A stretch of DNA of 64,000 nucleotides from Paractinoplanes pyxinae (GTDB lineage: Bacteria; Actinomycetota; Actinomycetes; Mycobacteriales; Micromonosporaceae). The notes under the pieces are model-generated. The model worked only from the letters and a program-made list of their open reading frames with translations, did not search any database and had not been told where the DNA came from. Location of the stretch: NCBI RefSeq assembly GCF_026626335.1, contig NZ_JAPNTZ010000014.1:186001-250000 (forward strand), given 5' to 3'. The position numbers and the translations under genes were made by a program. Shown piece by piece: positions 51,269 to 60,028 of this stretch (its first letter is position 1; the number at the start of each line of letters is the position of its first letter).

Positions 51269-52582
51269 ATGATTAATAGAAGGCACTTCCTCGAGCTGGG
51301 CGTGGCGGCCACCGCACTCGCCCTGGTGGCCGGGTGCACCGGTGGGGCGGGCGGCGACGAGGGTCCCGCAGCGTCCGGCGGCGAGGTAACCGGCGAGATC
51401 ACGGTGCTCACCAATCGCACCGACCTGGCCGAGTCGACCCTTCCGGCGTACGCGAAGAAGTTCGAAGCCAAATACCCGGGCACCAAGGTCAGCTTCGAGG
51501 CGGTGACCAATTACGAGGGTGACGTCACCACGCAGCTCAGCTCGGGCGACTACGGCGACGTCCTGCTCATCCCCAACACCGTGGCCGTCGATCAGCTCGG
51601 CCAGTTTTTCGAGCCGCTGGGCAGCACCGAGGAGCTGAAGGCGAAGTACCGGTTCGTCGACGAGAAGGCCTTCGACGGTCAGGTGTACGGACTGTCGCTC
51701 GGCGGCGTCGCCAACGGCCTGGTCGTGAACAAGCGCATCTGGCAGCAGGCCGGCATCACGGCCCCGCCGAAGACCACCGAGGACTTCCTGGCCGGGCTGT
51801 CGAAGATCAAGAGCCAGACCGGTGCGGTTCCGTTCTACACGAACTACAAGGACGGCTGGCCGCTCAGTTTCTTCAACAGCCAGCGCGCGATAGTGGCCGA
51901 TCCGGCCATCAACGACAAGTTCCCGACGGATGCCTCGCCCTGGCAGCCCGGAAAGATCGAGTACGTCACGGACGGTCTGCTGTTCGACATCGTGCACGGC
52001 GGGCTGAGCGAGAAGGACCCGCTGACGACGAATTGGGAAGGCTCCAAGCCGATGATCGCCACCGGCAAGGTCGCCACCATGCTGCTCGGCTCGTGGGCGG
52101 TGCCGCAGATGAAGGACGCGGCCAAGGCGGCCGGTGCCAACCCGGACGACATCGCGTTCTGGCCGTTCCCGTACCAGACCGGCGGCAAGTTCCACGCGCG
52201 CATCGAGGGCGACTACAAGGCGGCGGTCAGCAAGTCGTCGGACAACAAGGCGACGGCTCGGGCCTGGCTCGACTGGTTCGTCAACGAGTCCGCATTCGCC
52301 GCCGATCAGGAAGCGATTCCGCCCGCTCTCGGTCAGCCGCTGCCCGCCTCGCTCAAGGCCTTCCAGGACACGGGGGTCGAGCTGCTCGAGCTCCCGGCCG
52401 CGACCACGAACGCCGGCAAGGAGGACGAGATCATCAAGGAGTCGGAGATCGACCTGGCCGGCAACATCTACCGCCAGAAGTTGGTCGACATTGCGCGCGG
52501 CGCGGCTAAGGGCGACAAGAACTCGTACTTCGCCGATCTCAACAAGCGCTGGAGCGACGCCCAGGCCCGGATCATGAAATGA
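51269..52582 (+). CDS. Sugar ABC transporter substrate-binding lipoprotein
   Basis: A 437-residue family-1 binding protein. The signal starts MINRRHFLELGVAATALALVAGC with a lipobox ending at Cys23. The mature part has EITVLTNRTDLAESTLPAYAKKFEAKYPGTKV and later SWAVPQMKDA, typical of oligosaccharide carriers. With the two permeases and glycosidases downstream it probably binds manno-oligosaccharides. No importer ATPase is encoded in the operon, so a shared MsiK-type ATPase is likely. Confidence 0.9.
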   Translation: MINRRHFLELGVAATALALVAGCTGGAGGDEGPAASGGEVTGEITVLTNRTDLAESTLPAYAKKFEAKYPGTKVSFEAVTNYEGDVTTQLSSGDYGDVLLIPNTVAVDQLGQFFEPLGSTEELKAKYRFVDEKAFDGQVYGLSLGGVANGLVVNKRIWQQAGITAPPKTTEDFLAGLSKIKSQTGAVPFYTNYKDGWPLSFFNSQRAIVADPAINDKFPTDASPWQPGKIEYVTDGLLFDIVHGGLSEKDPLTTNWEGSKPMIATGKVATMLLGSWAVPQMKDAAKAAGANPDDIAFWPFPYQTGGKFHARIEGDYKAAVSKSSDNKATARAWLDWFVNESAFAADQEAIPPALGQPLPASLKAFQDTGVELLELPAATTNAGKEDEIIKESEIDLAGNIYRQKLVDIARGAAKGDKNSYFADLNKRWSDAQARIMK

Positions 52583-53496
52583 CAGCGCTGCTCGAACGGC
52601 CACCTGAGCGAGTCGCCCAGCCAACGCCGAAAACGCGCAGGATCGCTACGCACTGGTTGTACCTGGGGCCGGCCGTGGCACTGCTCATCACGTTCACGTA
52701 CGTGCCCGTCGGCAACATGATCTGGTACAGCTTCCACAAGTGGGACGGCCTGGACCTCACCATGGACCCGGTCGGCTGGGACAACTACGTCCGGGTGTTC
52801 ACTGATGAGCGCTATTGGCGCGTGTTCCTGATCAGCCTGTACTACTTCGTCGCCTCGTTCGCGCAGATCGCCATCGCCCTGTACTTCGCGGTCGTGTTGT
52901 CGTTCAGCACCCGGTTCCGCAATCTGTTCAAGGGCATCCTGTTCTTCCCGTACCTGCTGAACGGGGTGGCCGTCGGGTTCGTCTTCCTCTACCTGTTCCA
53001 GCCCGGCGGCACTCTCGACAGCGTCCTGGAACTGGTCGGGCTGGGTTCGCAGACGCGGCAGTGGCTGGGCGACCCGGACGTCGCGAACATCTCGCTGGCC
53101 GGCACGTCGGTGTGGCGGTTCACGGGGCTGAGCTTCGTGCTTTTCCTGGGCGCTATCCAGTCGATCCCGAACGAGATCTACGAGGCGGCCGACCTCGATG
53201 GCGCGAACCGGTGGCACCAGTTCCGGTACATCATCGCGCCGGGCATCCGCCGCATCATCAGCCTGAGCTTCATCCTGGCGATCTCCGGCAGCCTGGCCGT
53301 CTTCGAGATCCCGTTCATCATGACCGGCGGCGCCAACGGCACTCGCACGTTCGTCATTCAGGCCTACGAGACCGCTTTCCAGTTCCGGCAGATCGGGCTC
53401 GCGTCGGCCATGGCCGTGGTGCTGCTGCTCGTCGTCCTGGTGATCACCTGGATCCAGCGCCGGCTGATCCCCGACGACGAGGTGAGCCTGTCATGA
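52579..53496 (+). CDS. Sugar ABC transporter permease, MalF type
   Basis: A 305-residue permease with six membrane helices and the EAA loop EAADLDGANRWHQFRYIIAPGI near residues 196-217. It pairs with the second permease to form the translocation path. ATG 52579 overlaps the binding-protein stop (ATGA). Confidence 0.92.
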   Translation: MTALLERPPERVAQPTPKTRRIATHWLYLGPAVALLITFTYVPVGNMIWYSFHKWDGLDLTMDPVGWDNYVRVFTDERYWRVFLISLYYFVASFAQIAIALYFAVVLSFSTRFRNLFKGILFFPYLLNGVAVGFVFLYLFQPGGTLDSVLELVGLGSQTRQWLGDPDVANISLAGTSVWRFTGLSFVLFLGAIQSIPNEIYEAADLDGANRWHQFRYIIAPGIRRIISLSFILAISGSLAVFEIPFIMTGGANGTRTFVIQAYETAFQFRQIGLASAMAVVLLLVVLVITWIQRRLIPDDEVSLS

Positions 53497-54401
53497 CGCA
53501 CGTTCGTGCAACAACGAACAACAGCGTGCAGAATCCGCGCAATGGTTCGAGCGCCGCCGGTCGGCGTGCCGGGCGGGGGATCGCGAAGGTGGCGGTCGCC
53601 GGCAAGTACGCGTCACTTGTGGTCGCTTCGATCGTCGTGCTCGTCCCGTTGGTCGTTGTGTTGTTCGCCGCGTTCAAGACGCACGCCGAATACAGCACGT
53701 CCGGGCCGTTGACGCCGCCGCGGGACTGGTTCAACTTCGACAACTTCGCGACCGCCTGGTCCAAGGGGCACATGCTCCGGGGCTTCTGGAACACCACGGT
53801 CATCCTGGTCATCTCGCTGACCGGCACCGTTTTCGTGGGCACCCTGGCCGCGTACGCAATCAGCCGTTTCTCTTTCGCCCTCAAACGCGTAGTGCTGGGG
53901 CTGTTTCTGGTGGCGGCGCTCGTGCCGGGCGTCACCACGCAGGTGGCTACTTACCAGATCGTCAAGTCGATGGGCCTGGTCAACACCCCGTGGGCGGCGA
54001 TCGTGCTGTTCCTCGGCACGGACATCGTTTCGATCTACATCTTCATCCAATTCATGCAGTCCATACCGCGCAGCCTCGACGAAGCGGCGGTGATCGACGG
54101 CGCCAACCGCTTCACCGTCTACCGCAAGATCGTGCTGCCGCTCATGCGGCCGGCCATCGCCACCGTCGTGATCATCAAGGGCATCGCGATCTACAACGAG
54201 TTCTACATTCCGTTCCTCTACATGCGCTCGCCCGAGTTGAACGTCATCTCGACGGCGCTGTTCCGCTTCAAAGGACCGTACGGCGCGCAGTGGGAGACGA
54301 TCGCGGCCTGCACGATGATCGTCATCCTGCCCACGGTCGTCATCTTCCTGCTGCTGCAACGGTTCATCTACAACGGCGTCACCGCGGGAGCGACCAAGTG
54401 A
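53493..54401 (+). CDS. Sugar ABC transporter permease, MalG type
   Basis: A 302-residue permease with six helices, the first following a polar N-terminal stretch, and the EAA loop EAAVIDGANRFTVYRKIVLPL. ATG 53493 overlaps the preceding stop, and its own stop overlaps the mannosidase start, so the operon is fully coupled. An in-frame stretch upstream of 53493 is a shadow within the first permease. Confidence 0.92.
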   Translation: MTHVRATTNNSVQNPRNGSSAAGRRAGRGIAKVAVAGKYASLVVASIVVLVPLVVVLFAAFKTHAEYSTSGPLTPPRDWFNFDNFATAWSKGHMLRGFWNTTVILVISLTGTVFVGTLAAYAISRFSFALKRVVLGLFLVAALVPGVTTQVATYQIVKSMGLVNTPWAAIVLFLGTDIVSIYIFIQFMQSIPRSLDEAAVIDGANRFTVYRKIVLPLMRPAIATVVIIKGIAIYNEFYIPFLYMRSPELNVISTALFRFKGPYGAQWETIAACTMIVILPTVVIFLLLQRFIYNGVTAGATK

Positions 54402-57307
54402 GCAGAATCGAGCAACACCTGGACGGAACGTGGACACTCGGCGGTCCACCCGGACAGATTCGAGCAACCGTTCCCGGCTGTGTGCACACGGACCTGCTCG
54501 CCGCAGGCAAGATCGTCGACCCCTTCCTGGGTGAGAACGAGAAGGCCGTGGACTGGGTCGGGCGGGCCAACTGGGTCTACGAGCGGGACATTGCCTGGGA
54601 CGGGCCGCGTCCCGACCGGATCGACCTGGTCTTCGACGGCCTCGACACGGTGGCCGACATCGAGCTCGACGGGGTGGTTCTCGGCTCGACGCGCAACATG
54701 CACCGCAGCTACCGCTTCGACATCACCGACCAACTTGGCGACGGTCCGCTTCCGCTACGGGTGCGGTTCACGTCAACCTACACCGAGGCCGAGCGCTTGC
54801 AGGCGCAGCTCGGCCCGCGCCCGAACGCCTACCCCGAACCGTTCAACTTCGTGCGCAAGATGGCGTGCAGCTTCGGCTGGGACTGGGGCCCGACCCTGGT
54901 CACCGCCGGCATCTGGCGCAACGTCCGCCTCGAGGGCTGGAACACCGCTCGCCTGCGTTCGGTCAAACCCCTTTCCACGTACGCCGATGGGCGCGGCCAC
55001 CTCGACCTGACCCTCGACATCGAGCGAACCGACATCGAGCGTGCAGGCGTTGAGCGATTCGACGCTCAGCGCGCAGGTGTTGAGCGAATGGACGCTCAGC
55101 GCGCGGGTGCTGAGCGAATGGACGCTGAGCGTGCAGGTGTTGAGCGATTCGACGCTGAGCGTGCAGGTGTTGAGCGATTCGACGCTGAGCGCGCGGGTGT
55201 TGAGCGATTCGACGCTGAGCGCGCGGGTGTTGAGCGAATGGACGCTGAGCGGGCGGGTCTCGGCGACGGCGGGCTTCGAGTGCTCGTTTCGTTGGACGGT
55301 CGTGTCGTCTTCGACGGGGCGTTCGCCGAGACGGTGACGCTCGAGGACGAGCGGGTGGAGCCTTGGAACCCGCGCGGTTACGGGGACGCCAACCTGTACG
55401 ACTTGTGCGTGGTTCTGCTCGAAGGTGACGTCGAGCTTGATCGGTGGGAGCGGCGCGTCGGCTTCCGTACCGTCGACATCGATCGGGACGGCGGGGCGTT
55501 CGTCTTCCAGGTCAACGAGCAGCCGGTGTTCGTCAAGGGCGTCAACTGGATCCCGGACGACATCTTTCCGTCACGGATGACCCGGGAGCGGTACGCCCTG
55601 CGGCTGGGGCAGGCGGCCGCGGCCGGGGTCAACCTCGTGCGGATCTGGGGCGGCGGGATTTACGAGAGCCGTGACTTCTACGAGGTGTGCGACGAGCTCG
55701 GCCTGATGGTGTGGCAGGACTTCTTGTTCGCCTGCGCCTGCTACCCCGAGGAGGAGCCGCTGCACTCGGAGGTCGTCGCGGAGGCACGGGAGAACGTCGT
55801 CCGTCTGGCGCCGCATCCGAGCCTGGTCGCTTGGAACGGTAACAACGAGAACCTGTGGCTGTACGGCGCGGACGACTGGGCGTCACGGCCCGGCGGCGAC
55901 CTGAGCTGGGGCGAGACCTACTACCTGAAGACGCTGCCGGACATCGTCTCCGAGCTGGACCCGTCGCGGCCGTACATGGCGGGCAGCCCCTGGTCAGGGT
56001 CGTGGGAGCACGAGCCCAATTCAACCGAACACGGAACCTTCCACTCGTGGGATGTCTGGAACCGCGAGGACTACCTGAACTACCGCGAATCGGCGCCGCG
56101 TTTCGTGGCCGAGTTCGGCTGGCAGGCTCCGCCGGCCTGGCGCACGCTGCGCGAGGCGGTCACGGACGAGCCGATGCGGCCCGACTCGCCCGGAGTGCTG
56201 CACCATCAAAAGGCGATCGACGGCAACGGCAAGCTCGCGCGCGGCCTTGCCCACCACTTCCCGGAGCCGGGCAGCACCGAGGCGTGGCACTTCCTGACCC
56301 AGCTCAATCAGGTGCGAGCGGTGCGAACCGGCATCGCGCACTGGCGATCGCACTGGCCGCACACCGGCGGCACGATCCTGTGGCAGCTCAACGATCTGTG
56401 GCCGGTCATCTCGTGGGCCGCGATCGACGGGGCCGGCCGGTACAAGCCGCTCTACTTCGAGATGCGGTCGCTTTACGCCGAGCGGTCGGTGACCATCCAG
56501 CCGCGCGACGGCGGACTGGTCGTGGCCGTCATGAACGACCGCGCGCACAAATGGACAACTTCTGTGCGTGTTGAGCGAATGAGCAGTCGCGGTGTCCGAC
56601 TGTGCACGTTCGAAACGGCCGTTGATGTCGCACCTCGAGCGAATGTGCTAGTTCCGATCCCCAGCGACTTGACCGCGGATGACGGCGACCCGTCGGACTT
56701 CCTGGTCGTGCGCGCGGCTGCTCCGGCGGTTGAGGGCACCCTGGCTGAGGGCGCGCTCGCTGGGGGCGCGTCGGCTGGGGGCGTGCTGGCTGGGGGCGCG
56801 TCGGCTGAGGGCGCGCTGGCTGGGGGCGCCCCGGCTGGGGGCGTGCTGGCTGAGGGCGCGCTAATTGGGGGCTTGCTGGCTGAGGGCGCCCCGGCTGGGG
56901 GCACGCCGGCTGAGCAAACGCCGGCTGGGGACGCTCAGGGCCGCGCACGGTTGCTCGAACGTGCAGAGAACGAGCATGTCCGTGCAACACCGGCCGGCGA
57001 TGTGCGCGCGAACGACGTACGGGACCTGTGGTTCTTTCAGGACTTTCACCTGGACGACCCGGGGCTGACCGTGACGGTGGACGTCGTGCCCGACGGTCTT
57101 GACGTCACGGTGCGGGCCGCGGGGCTCGCGCGCGACGTGCTCCTGCAGCCCGACCGCATCCATCCGGCCGCGACCGTCGATCAGGGCTTCGTCACCCTGC
57201 TTCCCGGTGAGACGACCACTTTCCGCGTACGAGGAACGGCCGGCCTCGATGCCGCGCTGGTCAAAGCTCCGTGGGTCCTGACCGATCTGGCGACGGTCCT
57301 GCGGTAG
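54398..57307 (+). CDS. GH2 beta-mannosidase with two in-frame repeat expansions
   Basis: A 969-residue glycoside hydrolase family 2 enzyme of the beta-mannosidase type (relatives are about 820-850). The N-terminal jelly-roll domain begins LDGTWTLGG with VPGCVHTDLL; the barrel holds the acid/base Glu484 in WNGNNEN and the nucleophile Glu572 in VAEFGWQ. No signal peptide, so it should cleave imported manno-oligosaccharides in the cytoplasm. Two low-complexity inserts, about residues 214-288 (ERAGVERFDA repeats) and 778-848 (Gly/Ala-rich), lie in linker regions outside the catalytic barrel. GTG 54398 overlaps the permease stop. Confidence 0.92.
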   Translation: MSRIEQHLDGTWTLGGPPGQIRATVPGCVHTDLLAAGKIVDPFLGENEKAVDWVGRANWVYERDIAWDGPRPDRIDLVFDGLDTVADIELDGVVLGSTRNMHRSYRFDITDQLGDGPLPLRVRFTSTYTEAERLQAQLGPRPNAYPEPFNFVRKMACSFGWDWGPTLVTAGIWRNVRLEGWNTARLRSVKPLSTYADGRGHLDLTLDIERTDIERAGVERFDAQRAGVERMDAQRAGAERMDAERAGVERFDAERAGVERFDAERAGVERFDAERAGVERMDAERAGLGDGGLRVLVSLDGRVVFDGAFAETVTLEDERVEPWNPRGYGDANLYDLCVVLLEGDVELDRWERRVGFRTVDIDRDGGAFVFQVNEQPVFVKGVNWIPDDIFPSRMTRERYALRLGQAAAAGVNLVRIWGGGIYESRDFYEVCDELGLMVWQDFLFACACYPEEEPLHSEVVAEARENVVRLAPHPSLVAWNGNNENLWLYGADDWASRPGGDLSWGETYYLKTLPDIVSELDPSRPYMAGSPWSGSWEHEPNSTEHGTFHSWDVWNREDYLNYRESAPRFVAEFGWQAPPAWRTLREAVTDEPMRPDSPGVLHHQKAIDGNGKLARGLAHHFPEPGSTEAWHFLTQLNQVRAVRTGIAHWRSHWPHTGGTILWQLNDLWPVISWAAIDGAGRYKPLYFEMRSLYAERSVTIQPRDGGLVVAVMNDRAHKWTTSVRVERMSSRGVRLCTFETAVDVAPRANVLVPIPSDLTADDGDPSDFLVVRAAAPAVEGTLAEGALAGGASAGGVLAGGASAEGALAGGAPAGGVLAEGALIGGLLAEGAPAGGTPAEQTPAGDAQGRARLLERAENEHVRATPAGDVRANDVRDLWFFQDFHLDDPGLTVTVDVVPDGLDVTVRAAGLARDVLLQPDRIHPAATVDQGFVTLLPGETTTFRVRGTAGLDAALVKAPWVLTDLATVLR
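55037..55262 (+). repeat. 30-bp in-frame tandem array in the mannosidase gene
   Basis: Seven exact-length units start at 55037, 55067, 55097, 55127, 55157, 55187 and 55217, with a partial eighth. Each encodes ERAGVERFDA or a close variant (M for F, Q for E). Neighbouring copies are nearly identical, which points to recent expansion. The array lies between the sugar-binding domain and the immunoglobulin-like domain. Confidence 0.95.
56731..56931 (+). repeat. 15-bp in-frame tandem array in the mannosidase gene
   Basis: About thirteen units of 15 bp of the type GCTGGGGGCGCGTCG encode five-residue blocks such as AGGAS, AEGAL and AGGVL. It lies in the C-terminal third, just before the final beta-domain (WFFQDFHLDDPGLTV). 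The period keeps the frame. Confidence 0.92.
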
Positions 57308-57420
57308 GCGCTCCGCCTCAGGTCGGTGACAGCGCGCCGGCCTGGCCAGTAAAGGGGCGCGAGCATTCGTGCCCGCCCCGGCAGTCAGTTTCCGTCCCCC
57401 AACGGAGAGGAAATCCCTCG

Positions 57421-58413
57421 ATGAAGATCCCCCGTCCCGCCTGGGTCGCCGGCGCCGCCGTGGTGCTGCTCGGCGCGGGCATCGTCCACGCCACCAGCGC
57501 CTCGGCGTTCGCGGCGACTCCCCGGTCCACCGTCATCAACTACCTGAAGTCGATCAGCGGCACGTCGGTGGTTTCGGGGCAGCACAACAAGGAACCGGCC
57601 AGCGCTCCCGGCGCATATACCCAGCAGGTGTTCGACGTGACCGGGCAGTGGCCAGGGCTGTGGGGCGGCGACATGATGTTCCGCTCCGACGACATCAACA
57701 ACCGGCAGCGAGTGGTCGATCAGGCCAAGACGGAATGGCGCAACGGGTCGCTGGTCGCGTTGACCTGGCACGCCTGCTCGCCGACGGTCGGGCGCACGTG
57801 TGAATTTGACGGTGGCGTCAAGACCCGCATCTCGGACGCTCAGTTCCAGCAGGTGGTCACCGGCGGCACCGCGCTCAACCAGACGTGGCGCAGCCGGATG
57901 GCCGAAGTGGTGCCCTACCTGCGGCAGCTCAAGGACGCCGGCGTGCCGGTGCTGTGGCGGCCGTTCCACGAGATGAACGAGACCTGGAACTGGTGGGGCG
58001 GCCGGCCCGGCGCCAACGGCGGGGCGAAGATCTTCCAGCAGATGAAGGACTACTTCGACAGCCAGGGCCTGACCAACCTCATCTGGGTGTGGAACGTGCA
58101 GGACAACCCGGCCGGTGGCTGGTCGTCGTACTACCCGGGCAGCAACTATGTCGACGTCGTCTCGCTCGACGCCTGGTACAAGGCGTACCCGTCCAGCGCC
58201 GACTACCAGCAGATGCAGTCGATCGCCGCGGGCAAGCCGATCGCGATCGCCGAGATGGGCAAGGTGCCCAACAGCGCCCTGCTGACGAGTCAGACCCGAT
58301 GGGCGTACTTCATGTTGTGGTCCGAGCAATTGCGCGGCAGCAACTCGAACGCAGAGATCCAGGCCGCGTACTTCCACCCCCGGGTGCTCAACCAGGGCGA
58401 GGTTCGCTTCTAG
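57421..58413 (+). CDS. Secreted GH26 beta-mannanase
   Basis: A 330-residue endo-mannanase: signal peptide (WVAGAAVVLLGAGIVHATSASAFA), then the GH26 barrel with SGQHNKEP, GLWGGDMMF, acid/base Glu184 in RPFHEMN, a WNWWGG substrate loop and nucleophile Glu278 in IAEMGK. It should cut mannan outside the cell and feed the importer and GH2 mannosidase encoded upstream. GGAGAGGA precedes ATG 57421. It is 113 bp after the mannosidase and may have its own promoter. Confidence 0.93.
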   Translation: MKIPRPAWVAGAAVVLLGAGIVHATSASAFAATPRSTVINYLKSISGTSVVSGQHNKEPASAPGAYTQQVFDVTGQWPGLWGGDMMFRSDDINNRQRVVDQAKTEWRNGSLVALTWHACSPTVGRTCEFDGGVKTRISDAQFQQVVTGGTALNQTWRSRMAEVVPYLRQLKDAGVPVLWRPFHEMNETWNWWGGRPGANGGAKIFQQMKDYFDSQGLTNLIWVWNVQDNPAGGWSSYYPGSNYVDVVSLDAWYKAYPSSADYQQMQSIAAGKPIAIAEMGKVPNSALLTSQTRWAYFMLWSEQLRGSNSNAEIQAAYFHPRVLNQGEVRF

Positions 58414-58427
58414 CACCAACAGCGGCG

Positions 58428-58471
58428 CGGCACCGACGGTCCGGTTCTTTCGAACCGGGCCGTCGGCACCG
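58428..58471. terminator. Bidirectional hairpin terminator between mannanase and esterase genes
   Basis: A long stem of about 19 bp (left arm 58429-58447, right arm 58452-58470, two mismatches and one G-U) with a four-base loop lies between two convergent stop codons. Both directions have short T-containing flanks. It is the clearest intrinsic-terminator-like hairpin in the window. Confidence 0.8.
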
Positions 58472-58477
58472 TTGCAG

Positions 58478-59425
58478 TCACTCTTTCGCCAGGCGTCGGG
58501 CGAGCCATTCCGTACGGGTCTCGCGGGCCGCCTCCGAGAGGGGAGCAGCCGGGAACAGCGCATCGAAGCCGTGGAAGCCGCCGGCCCAGATGTGCAGATC
58601 AGCGTGGCCGCCGACGGACCAGATGCGGAACGCGTACGTCACCACCTCGTCCCGGAAGACTTCGGCCGACCCGGCGTCGATGTAGGCGGGCGGCAGACCG
58701 CTCAGGTCGGTGGCGATGGCGGGGGAGATGTACGCGGGCACGACGTCGCCGGTCAGCCCGGCCAGCACGGACTGCCAGCCGAACGCGTTCATCTCACGGG
58801 TCCAGACGCCGGGCTCGCCCGAGAACTGGCGGCTCGATGTGGTGGCGTTGCGGTAGTCGAGCATCGGGCCGATCAGCACCTGCGCGGCGATGGCCGGGCC
58901 GCTGCGGTCGCGGGCCATCAGGGTGACGCCGGCGGCCAGGCCACCGCCTGCGCTGGCGCCGGCCACGACGATGCGCGACGGGTCGATGCCGAGCTCGTCC
59001 GCGTGCGCCGATATCCACAGCAGACCCTGGTAGCAGTCCTCGATGAGCGTCGCCCCGTTGGCCTCGGGCGCAAGGCGGTAGTCCACTGAGATGACGACGG
59101 TATCCAGATGGTCAAGCCATTCGAGTGGGATGTCGATCTGCGAGTAGCGGTTGCCCATAACCATTCCGCCGCCGTGGATCCAGTAGACGCACGGTGCGGT
59201 GGTGGCGCTGGGCGGGCTGAGGATCGTCAGGGGAATCTCGGCGCCGTCGGCGGTGGGGATGGTGACTTCCCGCCGGGTGACGGCGCGGCCCTCGAGGATC
59301 GATTCGATCGGACCCGCCGCGTACGGACGTATCTGCTCGAGGGTTTCTCGGTCGAGCAGCGGGAACTGCGGCATGCCGGCGAGGAGCGCGCTCAGTTCAG
59401 GGTCGAGTTCGGGTCGCTTCGGCAT
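58478..59425 (-). CDS. HSL-family alpha/beta hydrolase (esterase)
   Basis: A 315-residue esterase of the hormone-sensitive-lipase type: oxyanion motif WIHGGGMVMG, nucleophile in VAGASAGGGLA, an acidic residue in IDAGSAEVFRDE and His in GGFHGFD. It is probably a cytoplasmic carboxylesterase. ATG 59425 shares a base with the stop of the upstream monooxygenase gene, so the two are coupled. Confidence 0.9.
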   Translation of the reverse strand: MPKRPELDPELSALLAGMPQFPLLDRETLEQIRPYAAGPIESILEGRAVTRREVTIPTADGAEIPLTILSPPSATTAPCVYWIHGGGMVMGNRYSQIDIPLEWLDHLDTVVISVDYRLAPEANGATLIEDCYQGLLWISAHADELGIDPSRIVVAGASAGGGLAAGVTLMARDRSGPAIAAQVLIGPMLDYRNATTSSRQFSGEPGVWTREMNAFGWQSVLAGLTGDVVPAYISPAIATDLSGLPPAYIDAGSAEVFRDEVVTYAFRIWSVGGHADLHIWAGGFHGFDALFPAAPLSEAARETRTEWLARRLAKE

Positions 59426-59730
59426 CAGAACGCCGCCTTGCCGCCGACGGGCACCTCGTCGGAGTAGCCGGACTCGCCGGTCAGCAACGCCTGAAGCTCG
59501 GCGACGAACGCCTGGGCGGGCTCGCTGCCGAAGAACGCGCCGTGCGCCTCGCGGCTCGTCCACCCCTCGGTCACGTGGACGACGTCGGGGTTACCGGCCG
59601 AGCGGCCGACGAGAAAGACGACGCAGTCCGGGTGGGGCAGGGAGGGCGCCTCGAGCAGCAGCTTGACGACCTCGTCGCCGCGCCCGGGCTGCGCGGTCAT
59701 GGTGGCGTGGAATCCGTGGTTGACGGTCAT
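59425..59730 (-). CDS. Antibiotic biosynthesis monooxygenase (ABM) domain protein
   Basis: A 101-residue ferredoxin-like ABM protein: FHATMTAQPGRGDEVVKLLLEA at the start, VFLVGRSAGNPDVVHVTEGWTSREAHGAFF in the middle. Small ABM enzymes are cofactor-free monooxygenases or quinol-oxygenating proteins. It is the first gene of a two-gene operon with the esterase. Confidence 0.85.
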   Translation of the reverse strand: MTVNHGFHATMTAQPGRGDEVVKLLLEAPSLPHPDCVVFLVGRSAGNPDVVHVTEGWTSREAHGAFFGSEPAQAFVAELQALLTGESGYSDEVPVGGKAAF

Positions 59731-59834
59731 TCGCGGTGGCCTCCTTCAAGACCACTCGATCGAATCACTCTGACCAGGGCGAACGAGAGAACGATCCTGC
59801 CGGATGCTTGCCCGATCCTCTCAACCCACCGCTT

Positions 59835-60010
59835 CGCTCAGCGTCTGCGGCTTCTCCCGGCTGTTGTCCATTCGCTCAGTTGTCTGCAGCTTCGCTCAGC
59901 TGTTGTCCGTTTGCTCAATGGTGTGCAGCTTCGCTCAACTGGTCGTCGGGTTCGGTCGACGGGTTGCAGCTCCGCCCACGCGTTGTCCGTTCGTCTTGTC
60001 GATGGGCGGT
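59835..60010. repeat. 39-bp tandem array downstream of the KstD-like gene
   Basis: Copies start at about 59860, 59899 and 59938, with partial copies on both sides. The core is GCTGTTGTCCGTTTGCTCA followed by GTGTGCAGCTTCGCTCA. The period is exactly 39 bp for the central copies. The words GTTGTCCGTTTG also appear in the 51-bp array at 44 kb. The gap 59731-60028 holds no gene. Confidence 0.8.
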
Positions 60011-60028
60011 TGTGCGGTCCCGGGGTGC

